Source: Candidatus Nomurabacteria bacterium (GTDB lineage Bacteria; Patescibacteriota; Minisyncoccia; Phycocordibacterales; UBA9973). Taken from it: a stretch of 36,351 bases of DNA. Position numbers and translations under genes: made by a program. The stretch spans positions 1-36,351 of the forward strand of contig CALRFQ010000008.1 in assembly GCA_943356675.1 (NCBI GenBank). The letters are read 5' to 3'. This document shows, in pieces, positions 30,537 to 36,351 of this stretch. Every line of letters starts with the position of its first letter. The stretch's first letter is position 1. The notes beneath the pieces are model-generated. The model was given only the letters and a program-made list of their open reading frames with translations, had not been told where the DNA came from and did not search any database.

Positions 30537-31670
30537 ATGAAAAAAACAGACAACAAAGAAATATTAGAAAATGTCGACAGTATTGTAAGTGAAGCAAAGG
30601 TAGAACTCTCAAGTATCGGCAAAATGCTCGATAAGACAGATCTTCCCCCACAAGCGGAGGCCCTAGTAGAAGGTCCTGTTATTGCTATCATGAAGAGCTC
30701 AGTATATATCGACCTAGCACCATTCGGTACTGGTATCATTTTCGGACGCGAGTTCATGAATGCAAAGGATATCATCAAGAAAGTTTCAATCGGCGACGTT
30801 GTGAAAGCAAAGGTTGTGGAAGCTTCAAACGATGAAGGTTACATAGAGCTCTCACTTAAGGAGGCTAAGCAAGCTCTTATCTGGAGTGAAGCTGAGAAAG
30901 CTATCAAGAACAAGACTGTGCTTGAAATCATGGTTAAGGAAGCAAACAAAGGTGGACTTATCATGGAATGGCAAGGTATCTCAGGATTCCTTCCTGCAAG
31001 TCAACTTAAGAGTGAGCACTACCCTCGCGTAGAAGATTCTGACAAGGATAAAATCTTGAAAGAACTTAAGAAGCTCATCGGTCAACGTATAAACGTAATC
31101 ATGATCTCTGCACTTCCAAAGGAAGGTAAGCTTATCTTCTCTGAGAAAGACAACAATCCCGAAGAGCGTGAAGGTATCATCAGTAAGTACACAGTTGGTG
31201 ATGCAGTCGATGCGACTGTCGCTGGTATCGTAGACTTCGGAGTATTCCTTAAAGTTGAGGAAGGTCTAGAAGGTCTAGTACACATCTCAGAAATTGATTG
31301 GGGCCTAGTGGAAGATCCACGTACAATGTTTAAAGTTGGAGACAAAGTTAAGGCAAAGGTTATTGAAGTGAAAGATGGAAAAATTTCTCTTTCAATCAAG
31401 GCTCTCAAAGAAAATCCATGGAATGAATACGAAGACAAACTAAAGAAGGGCGACATCGTATCTGGAGTAGTTATCAAGTTCAACAAGCACGGCGCTTTGG
31501 TATCTATCAAGCAAGGTGTGGCAGGACTTGTGCACAACTCTTCATTTGGATCTGAAGAAAAGCTAAAGAAAGCTCTTGAACTCGGAAAGACATACAACTT
31601 CCAAGTAACTCTATTCGAGCCAAAGGATCAGCGTATGACTCTCATCCACCTAGACGGCGACAAGAAGTAA
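30537..31670 (+). CDS. rpsA: 30S ribosomal protein S1 (four S1 domains)
   Basis: 377 residues with four S1/OB domains: about 45-110 (PVIAIMKSSVYIDLAPFGTG), 120-205 (LEIMVKEANKGGLIMEWQGISGFLP), 220-290 (GDAVDATVAGIVDFGVFLKVEEGLEGLVHISEI, the canonical form) and 305-375 (GDIVSGVVIKFNKHGALVSI). E. coli S1 has six domains, and the short form fits CPR and Gram-positive versions. S1 helps unstructured mRNAs bind the 30S subunit, which may matter in a genome without visible Shine-Dalgarno sites. A terminator-containing leader precedes it and a strong terminator follows. Confidence 0.9.
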   Translation: MKKTDNKEILENVDSIVSEAKVELSSIGKMLDKTDLPPQAEALVEGPVIAIMKSSVYIDLAPFGTGIIFGREFMNAKDIIKKVSIGDVVKAKVVEASNDEGYIELSLKEAKQALIWSEAEKAIKNKTVLEIMVKEANKGGLIMEWQGISGFLPASQLKSEHYPRVEDSDKDKILKELKKLIGQRINVIMISALPKEGKLIFSEKDNNPEEREGIISKYTVGDAVDATVAGIVDFGVFLKVEEGLEGLVHISEIDWGLVEDPRTMFKVGDKVKAKVIEVKDGKISLSIKALKENPWNEYEDKLKKGDIVSGVVIKFNKHGALVSIKQGVAGLVHNSSFGSEEKLKKALELGKTYNFQVTLFEPKDQRMTLIHLDGDKK

Positions 31671-31701
31671 TTAAACTAATTTCTTCTCCCTTATCTCAAT
31701 T

Positions 31702-31727
31702 AAAAAACTCCCACTCGGGAGTTTTTT
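31702..31727 (+). terminator. Terminator of rpsA
   Basis: AAAAAACTCCC-ACTC-GGGAGTTTTTT. Confidence 0.88.
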
Positions 31728-31752
31728 AATTTCTAATTTTAATTATTATAAA

Positions 31753-31792
31753 CAACTCATTTTTAGACGGCCGTCTAAAAATGGTATAGATA
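31753..31792 (+). repeat. Left inverted repeat of the PaaX/Cas2-like unit
   Basis: Contains a perfect 26-bp palindrome, 31758-31783, centred on GGCC. It lies 15 bases past the stop of the enclosed gene and lacks a T run, so it is not a typical terminator. Confidence 0.8.
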
Positions 31793-31807
31793 AGCACAAA
31801 ATATTTC

Positions 31808-32287
31808 TTATTTATTATTCTGAATTTTGAAAACCTTTACACATTCCTTAATACCTAATAACTTTAAGTGATCTATAAATTCTTTAGGTAGTGGACCATC
31901 CCCTAACCAAGCACTCTGCTGTATCATTTGAAAATTCCATAATTTTAATTGCAATCTAAGCCAATTTCTAACTTTTCTTTGTGTTTCTGGTATATCAAAC
32001 AAAACTAGAACCTTAATGTCTCCGGTCGGTCTAATTTTCATATTTCTAAAAACATGGTGAGATTGTAAAGATATTTTATTGAAAGTTATATTATCTTTAT
32101 CTAGGGCAATTACTCCACTAGCCTTAAGACGATTTAGTGTGTTATTAAAAGATTGACGATTCCTGTTTCTTTTCTTTTGAACTAACTCAAAAAGTATTTG
32201 TCTCTGAATCTTAATTGATTTGCAAGATAAAAGATGACTAATTATAAAATCAGTAAATGAAGCTTCATTTTCCCAACTGTTACTCAT
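31808..32287 (-). CDS. PaaX-like regulator with Cas2-like C-terminal domain
   Basis: 159 residues. The N-terminal half is helical and winged-helix-like (ILFELVQKKRNRNRQSFNNT, then LNRLKASGVIALDKDNITF). The C-terminal half has the Cas2/PaaX-C ferredoxin fold: DIKVLVLFDIPETQRKVRNW, with the Asp of the Cas2 beta-1 strand kept, then FQMIQQSAWLGDGPLPKEF and KECVKVFKI. To my knowledge such proteins are common in Parcubacteria and often labelled Cas2, although no CRISPR array or cas gene is present here. TATAGT lies six bases before ATG, and the right-hand palindrome covers the region upstream of that -10, so autorepression is plausible. Confidence 0.75.
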   Translation of the reverse strand: MSNSWENEASFTDFIISHLLSCKSIKIQRQILFELVQKKRNRNRQSFNNTLNRLKASGVIALDKDNITFNKISLQSHHVFRNMKIRPTGDIKVLVLFDIPETQRKVRNWLRLQLKLWNFQMIQQSAWLGDGPLPKEFIDHLKLLGIKECVKVFKIQNNK

Positions 32288-32291
32288 ATAA

Positions 32292-32331
32292 TAACTATAT
32301 CATATTTGGACGGCCGTCTAAATATGAGTTG
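32292..32331 (-). repeat. Right inverted repeat, overlapping the gene's promoter
   Basis: Inverted copy of 31753-31792. The palindrome (32301-32326) has one mismatched pair. The -10 TATAGT (32299-32294, minus strand) is inside this repeat. Confidence 0.8.
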
Positions 32332-32892
32332 CTAATTATATAGTGTCATGGCTTTTTCTCGGCCGGAGAGAACGAGAGTGGTAAGGATTTTTGCGACGCG
32401 GGGTGCAAGAATGTCTTTAATAACATTCAAATCCTCTTTAGAGAAATCTCCGAGCACATCAGGCTTCCTAAGTGTGCCAGTCTCGTCGAGTAGTGACACT
32501 CCCACGCGAATACGAGTGAATTCTTTTGAACCAGTAGCTGACATAATACTTTTCACACCGTTGTGCCCACCATCACCTCTATCATAAGAAATCTTGATTG
32601 CACCGATGGGCAAATCAATATCATCGTGAATCACAATAAGGTCTTCAAGTTTTGTACCGTAAGTTTTTTGTAAGTATGAAAGTGTATCACCTGACTTATT
32701 CATAAATGTATGTGGCTTCACAAAAAGTAAATCCGTATTTTCAATCCGAGAGCTGGCAAGATCCGCCGGCACATATTTATTCACTTGCCAACTATCCTTA
32801 TTTATTAGCTCATCTGCAATTATCCAAGCCACATTATGACGAATGTGTTTATATTCATCGCCAATATTTCCTAGAGCTATAATTGTTTTCAT
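32332..32892 (-). CDS. pth: Peptidyl-tRNA hydrolase
   Basis: 186 residues. The enzyme frees tRNA from prematurely released peptidyl-tRNA. Seen are ALGNIGDEYKHIRHN with catalytic H19, FVKPHTFMNKSG (the conserved Asn), VIHDDIDLPIGAIK with the catalytic Asp, GGHNGVKSI and the FTRIRVGV strand. The family's GNPG is GNIG here. Length is normal. The ATG is preceded three bases away by TATAAT. No terminator follows; the palindrome-ended unit begins one base after the TAG stop, so read-through into it is likely. Confidence 0.94.
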   Translation of the reverse strand: MKTIIALGNIGDEYKHIRHNVAWIIADELINKDSWQVNKYVPADLASSRIENTDLLFVKPHTFMNKSGDTLSYLQKTYGTKLEDLIVIHDDIDLPIGAIKISYDRGDGGHNGVKSIMSATGSKEFTRIRVGVSLLDETGTLRKPDVLGDFSKEDLNVIKDILAPRVAKILTTLVLSGREKAMTLYN

Positions 32893-32895
32893 AAA

Positions 32896-32901
32896 ATTAT
32901 A
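32896..32901 (-). promoter_or_regulatory. -10-like box of pth
   Basis: Minus-strand TATAAT only three bases before the ATG at 32892. Confidence 0.4.
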
Positions 32902-32989
32902 ATAACACGGTAAGCGAATGTGACAAAACTAATTACACAACACTTTGACATATTCCGTCAAGCACATTTGTATGATAGAATAACGAAAT

Positions 32990-33616
32990 ATGGAACAAAA
33001 TAATAATATGAATGTCACAAGTAACAGTATTGAGGCAGGCGTAAATGAACCTGAATCTAAGATGAAGAAATTTTGGAGAGATGGTTTGGAATTTGTAAAG
33101 TTCGCTCTAATTGCACTAGCAATTGTAATACCTATCAGAATGTACATAGCACAGCCATTTATAGTAAGTGGTCAGTCTATGGTGCCAACATTTCAAAACT
33201 CAGACTATCTTATTATAGATGAAATATCTTACTTACTAGGCACACCCCATCGAGGAGATGTGATCGTGTTCCACTACCCTACTGACCATTCCAAATATTT
33301 GATAAAAAGAATTATTGCTCTTCCAAATGAAAATGTTCAAATAAAAAATGGAAAAGTTACAGTCTTCCCTTGCGACAAAATAGCAGATTGTAAAGGTATT
33401 GAGATGAAAGAGCCATACATAAACGAAACATTCTCCACTACTGATAATTACACGACAGGCGACAATGAATACTTCGTAATGGGAGACAATCGCAACAGAA
33501 GTTCAGATTCAAGAGTATGGGGATTATTAAATAGAAAAGATATCGTAGGACGTGCATTTATAAGATTATTACCACTCACACATATTAGTTATTTACCAGG
33601 TGCATTTACTCAATAA
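32990..33616 (+). CDS. lepB: Signal peptidase I
   Basis: 208 residues with a cytoplasmic N-terminus and one TM helix (about 33-53), then the catalytic domain. S63 in VSGQSMVPTF is the nucleophile and K106 in YLIKRIIALP the general base. The GDNRNRSSDSRVWG box is intact, so it should be active. Two extra cysteines (FPCDKIADC) may form a disulfide in the loop region. It would process the signal peptides of the secreted and pilin-family proteins encoded in this window. It is the first gene of a plus-strand run lepB-hisS-def-fmt. TAGAAT lies eight bases before ATG. Confidence 0.94.
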   Translation: MEQNNNMNVTSNSIEAGVNEPESKMKKFWRDGLEFVKFALIALAIVIPIRMYIAQPFIVSGQSMVPTFQNSDYLIIDEISYLLGTPHRGDVIVFHYPTDHSKYLIKRIIALPNENVQIKNGKVTVFPCDKIADCKGIEMKEPYINETFSTTDNYTTGDNEYFVMGDNRNRSSDSRVWGLLNRKDIVGRAFIRLLPLTHISYLPGAFTQ

Positions 33617-33627
33617 AATAAAATTAT

Positions 33628-34926
33628 ATGGATAAAAAAACAAAAAAATCAAAAGAGCCATTACAGTCAGTGAAAGGAATGCGCGACATAATGGATGACC
33701 AATACTACAATTACCAAGGCTTCTTCGAGAAGGCACAAGAGATCGCGGTTTATTACGGATTCAAGCCAATTGAAGTGCCTATACTTGAACATGAAGAAGT
33801 TTTCACATCTAGTATCGGTGAAGGTACAGATGTGATCGATAAAGAGATGTACACTCTTCGCACAAAAGGCGGTGATCACTTGGCACTTCGCCCAGAAGGT
33901 ACTGCAGGAGTAGTGCGCGCTTATATCGAACACGGAATGCAGAGCTTGCCTCAGCCAGTGATGCTCTACTACTACGGCTCAATGTTCCGCCACGACAATC
34001 CTCAGCGCGGACGCTACCGAGATTTCAAACAATTCGGTCTTGAAATTATCGGAACTGAGAAGAGTATCGCAGATGCACTCATTATTAAAACCACAATGGC
34101 AATACTTGAAGAAGCAGGGGCTACAGGACTTGTGGTAGACATAAATTCCATTGGTGACAAAGAGTGCCGCCCAGCATACATAAAAGAACTTACAAATTAC
34201 TACAAGAAGCATTTGTCTGAGCTCTCTGCTGTTGACCGTGAGAGACTCAAGACTAATCCCCTACGCATCCTCGACTCAAAAGATCCGAAAGCTATTGCCA
34301 TAAATGAAAACGCACCGGACGCAGTGAGCTTCCTCACAGGTGAAGCCAAGAAGCACTTCAAGCAAGTGCTTGAATACTTAGAGCAAATGGAAGTGCCTTA
34401 CCGCATAAACAAGAATCTTGTGCGCGGACTTTCATATTACACTCACACAGTTTTTGAAATCATCGAAGTTTCAGAGGAAGAAGGTGTGCCACCACTTACT
34501 ATCGCAGGTGGAGGACGTTATGATTACCTTGCAAAGATGCTCGGAAGCAAGAAGGATGTGCCTGCTATGGGTGTGGCTATAGGAGTGGACCGTGTGATAG
34601 AAAGTAGCTGGTGCAACAAGCTCGCTCCAAGAATCGTAAAGAAACCAAAAATGTATTTTATACAACTTGGCTTCGACGCAAAACTTAAATCACTCAATGT
34701 TATAGAAATTCTTCGTAAAGCAAAAATTCCTATTGCGCAATCAATCTCAAAGGACAGCCTTGGTGCTCAGCTAGGAGTGGCAGAAAAAAGTGGTGTGCGT
34801 TATGCACTTATCTTCGGACAGAAAGAAGCCATGGAGAATTCTGTAATAGTTCGTGATATGACGAACCGATGCCAAGACACTGTAAAGCTCGACAAACTAC
34901 TTGATTACATTAAAGAACTAAAATAA
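33628..34926 (+). CDS. hisS: Histidyl-tRNA synthetase
   Basis: 432 residues, class II. Motif 1 lies in the EIAVYYGFKPIEVPILEHEE region. LRPEGTAGVVRAYIEHG and motif 2 YYGSMFRHDNPQRGRYRDF are followed by the two HisRS-specific segments (LVRGLSYYTHTVFEI and AGGGRYDYLAKMLG) and motif 3 AMGVAIGVDRV. The C-terminal anticodon-binding domain (about 345-432) is complete. It lies 11 bases after lepB and one base before def, in a translation-related operon. Confidence 0.95.
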   Translation: MDKKTKKSKEPLQSVKGMRDIMDDQYYNYQGFFEKAQEIAVYYGFKPIEVPILEHEEVFTSSIGEGTDVIDKEMYTLRTKGGDHLALRPEGTAGVVRAYIEHGMQSLPQPVMLYYYGSMFRHDNPQRGRYRDFKQFGLEIIGTEKSIADALIIKTTMAILEEAGATGLVVDINSIGDKECRPAYIKELTNYYKKHLSELSAVDRERLKTNPLRILDSKDPKAIAINENAPDAVSFLTGEAKKHFKQVLEYLEQMEVPYRINKNLVRGLSYYTHTVFEIIEVSEEEGVPPLTIAGGGRYDYLAKMLGSKKDVPAMGVAIGVDRVIESSWCNKLAPRIVKKPKMYFIQLGFDAKLKSLNVIEILRKAKIPIAQSISKDSLGAQLGVAEKSGVRYALIFGQKEAMENSVIVRDMTNRCQDTVKLDKLLDYIKELK

Positions 34927-34927
34927 C

Positions 34928-35458
34928 ATGATTAAGATCGTACAAGATGGTCATAAAGCTCTACGCGCAATCGCTAAAGAGGTGCCTGTAGCTGAAATAC
35001 AATCTAGCAAGATCAAAAAGATTATTGCAAATATGAAAGAAGCTCTCGCCTCTCAAGGAGACGGCGTGGCTATAGCAGCACCTCAGATTGCAGAGACTCT
35101 ACGAGTATTCGTAGTTTCAGGGAAAGTTTTTGATGATGATTTTATTCGTGGAAAGGACCTTAATGTGAAAGTGCATGAAGACCTCACTTTCATAAATCCA
35201 ATTATCACAAAAATTTCTAAAGATAAGAAGCTCCTACCCGAAGGCTGCCTTTCTGTAAGACCACTATACGGTAAAGTAAGGCGCTCCACTCGAGCTACAG
35301 TCGATGCATACGGCGAAGATGGCAAGAAGTTCACAATGGACGGCACAGGGCTCCTTGCACACATCTTCCAGCATGAGACAGACCACCTAGACGGAGTACT
35401 TTTCATAGACAAAGCAAAGGATGTTCACGAATCAACTCCTGAAGAAGAATTTAAATAA
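34928..35458 (+). CDS. def: Peptide deformylase
   Basis: 176 residues. The enzyme removes the formyl group from nascent N-terminal fMet. Metal ligands are C107 in EGCLSV and H149/H153 in HETDH, with catalytic E150. Motif 1 is GVAIAAPQ, with alanine for the second glycine of GVGLAAPQ. The insert at about 65-85 (SGKVFDDDFIRGKDLNVK) is longer than in E. coli. The stop overlaps the fmt start by one base (TAATG), so deformylase and formyltransferase are translationally coupled. Confidence 0.94.
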   Translation: MIKIVQDGHKALRAIAKEVPVAEIQSSKIKKIIANMKEALASQGDGVAIAAPQIAETLRVFVVSGKVFDDDFIRGKDLNVKVHEDLTFINPIITKISKDKKLLPEGCLSVRPLYGKVRRSTRATVDAYGEDGKKFTMDGTGLLAHIFQHETDHLDGVLFIDKAKDVHESTPEEEFK

Positions 35459-36288
35459 TGATAAATAAAGAACTTAAATTTATATACTGGGGCACACCCA
35501 CTGTGGCAAGCGAAACTCTACAAATCTTGATCGATAGTGGCTATGTTCCGCAAATTGTAATTACAAATCCTGACAGACCACAAGGTCGCGGACTTATGAT
35601 GACACCGTCTCCAACAAAAGTTCTTGCCGAAAAACATAATATAAAAGTTCTTACTCCAGAAAAAGTTGATGCAGAATTTATAGAAAGTCTTAAATCCATA
35701 AATTTTGATTTATCAATAGTGGTAGCTTATGGCAATATTCTTCCAGAAGAAATAATAAACTTGCCAAAATTTGGTACTCTTAATATTCACTATTCCCTAC
35801 TTCCAAAGTACCGCGGAGCTATTCCTCTTGAAGCTGCACTCCTCCATGGCGACGAAGAAACAGGCGTAACTATCCAGAAAATGGTAAGGAAGCTCGACGC
35901 TGGTGATATAGTCGCACAAGAGAAAGTAAGTATTAAGGGCGATATAAAAAAAGAAGATTTGAGAAAGATCCTTATTGAAGCAGGAGCCAAATTACTTTGC
36001 AGTACTATCCCAGATTATACAGAAGGCAAAACAACTCCAGTTCCTCAAGATGAAAGCTTGGTCACGCACTACGGTAAGATAAATAAAGAGGATGGAGAGA
36101 TTAATTTAAACGATGAACCACTTACTCTGTGGCACAAATACCGCGCGTACGAAGGCTGGCCAGGAATATACTTTTTCAAAGACAGTAAGAGAATTAAAAT
36201 TACTCTCGCTAAATATGAAAATAACTCGTTCATAATTGAGCGAGTTATTCCCGAAGGTAAAAAGGAAATTGATTATAAAAATATATAA
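35458..36288 (+). CDS. fmt: Methionyl-tRNA formyltransferase, slightly short
   Basis: 276 residues. The enzyme formylates initiator Met-tRNA using 10-formyl-THF. The N-terminal Rossmann domain has FIYWGTPTVASETLQ, NPDRPQGRG, SIVVAYGNILPEEII and the formyl-binding NIHYSLLPKYRGAIPLEAALLHGD with Asn, His and, later, the catalytic Asp in RKLDAGDIV. The C-terminal OB-like domain (about 205-276) is present but ends at IPEGKKEIDYKNI, some 30 residues shorter overall than the E. coli enzyme. It ends the lepB-hisS-def-fmt run, and a GC-rich palindromic repeat begins immediately at its stop. Confidence 0.92.
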   Translation: MINKELKFIYWGTPTVASETLQILIDSGYVPQIVITNPDRPQGRGLMMTPSPTKVLAEKHNIKVLTPEKVDAEFIESLKSINFDLSIVVAYGNILPEEIINLPKFGTLNIHYSLLPKYRGAIPLEAALLHGDEETGVTIQKMVRKLDAGDIVAQEKVSIKGDIKKEDLRKILIEAGAKLLCSTIPDYTEGKTTPVPQDESLVTHYGKINKEDGEINLNDEPLTLWHKYRAYEGWPGIYFFKDSKRIKITLAKYENNSFIIERVIPEGKKEIDYKNI

Positions 36289-36351
36289 CCTCACCCCCTA
36301 ACCCCCTCTCCAGAATACTAGCGAGGGGGAATTTAAAAAAAACTATTTGGA
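36289..36351 (+). repeat. Palindromic repeat after fmt, cut by the window end
   Basis: Begins CCTCACCCCCTAACCCCC and forms CCCCCTC (36302-36308) / GAGGGGG (36323-36329). It matches the left end of the in-frame repeat in the cysteine desulfurase (CCTCACCCCCTGCCCCCTC). The remainder lies beyond the window; the hairpin may also act as the operon terminator. Confidence 0.65.

Larger units (their letters stand above)
31753..32331. mobile_element. Palindrome-ended 579-bp unit carrying a PaaX/Cas2-like gene
   Basis: The ends are 40-bp inverted repeats (31753-31792 and 32292-32331, 35 of 40 identical). Each starts CAACTCAT and contains a 26-bp palindrome with core TTTAGACGGCCGTCTAAA. The single gene between them, on the minus strand, fills the unit. 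It sits in the convergent gap between the rpsA terminator and the pth stop, with its right edge one base from that stop. A clear target duplication is not seen. Alternative reading: an operator duplicated on both sides of a self-regulating gene. Confidence 0.6.

Noticed and set aside
31808-32287. CRISPR adaptation gene cas2
   Set aside because: No cas1, repeat array or other cas gene in the window; the extra N-terminal winged-helix-like half fits PaaX-type proteins.
31740-32342. Target-site duplication TAATTAT around the PaaX/Cas2-like unit
   Set aside because: The matching stretches are AT-rich, unequally spaced from the ends and imperfect; chance similarity is likely.

Overview
The window looks like a chromosome segment of a Patescibacteria (CPR) bacterium, most likely Parcubacteria-like. 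The signs are an AT-rich, tightly packed genome with small versions of core proteins (501-residue IF-2 without the long N-terminal region, four-domain S1, 276-residue Fmt), a DUF4446 protein, tandem VirB2-like pilin genes and a stand-alone Cas2/PaaX-like protein. No Shine-Dalgarno sequences were seen at any start examined. TGA is used as a stop (genes ending at 10068 and 24761) and tRNA-Trp has a CCA anticodon, so the Gracilibacteria-type UGA=Gly code is not in use. Lineage is inferred from gene content only.

Layout. 1-2333: a secreted seven-repeat GloVer protein cut by the window edge, a hemerythrin-like protein and a small membrane protein. 2441-5097: an ABC-2 exporter operon on the minus strand. 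5143-9176: miaA, a methyltransferase, a SIMPL protein, tRNA-Trp, rpmG and alr. 9220-10060: an unassigned 284-nt RNA gene with a consensus promoter and terminator, tRNA-Tyr, and an array of hairpins copying the tRNA-Tyr T arm. 10068-16694: an orphan that looks foreign, clpB, a degenerate HtrA-like protein, a cysteine desulfurase and an unknown protein. 16771-19635: DUF4446, infB, rbfA and four tRNAs (Cys, Lys, Leu, Leu). 19932-21210: two envelope genes (one SPFH). 21273-26582: a surface operon with four VirB2-like pilins, an Ig-repeat adhesin with a pilin-like C-terminus, a solute-binding protein and a methyltransferase. 26648-30331: gyrA and companions. 30537-36288: rpsA, a PaaX/Cas2-like gene in a palindrome-ended element, pth, then lepB-hisS-def-fmt.

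The most interesting content is small and mobile or structural. (1) A 114-bp MITE-like element with 13-bp inverted ends lies between two copies of ATGGAT, exactly at a start codon. (2) A 579-bp unit carries the PaaX/Cas2-like gene between 40-bp inverted repeats, each built around a palindrome with core AGACGGCCGTCT. (3) A multi-hairpin palindromic element sits in frame inside the cysteine desulfurase, and a relative follows fmt. (4) Hairpin arrays downstream of tRNA-Trp, -Tyr, -Lys and -Leu resemble the T arm of the neighbouring tRNA; one hairpin shows compensatory changes. (5) A promoter rule, TGC-TATANT followed six bases later by ATG, recurs at several genes and predicts leaderless mRNAs.

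Functionally the window mixes translation and protein maturation (IF-2, RbfA, S1, L33, HisS, Def, Fmt, Pth, MiaA, six tRNAs), topology and proteostasis (GyrA, ClpB), wall precursor supply (Alr) and a surface programme (pilins, adhesin, GloVer protein, signal peptidase). A C8/G8 tract between the -35 and -10 of the GloVer gene could make that surface protein phase variable.
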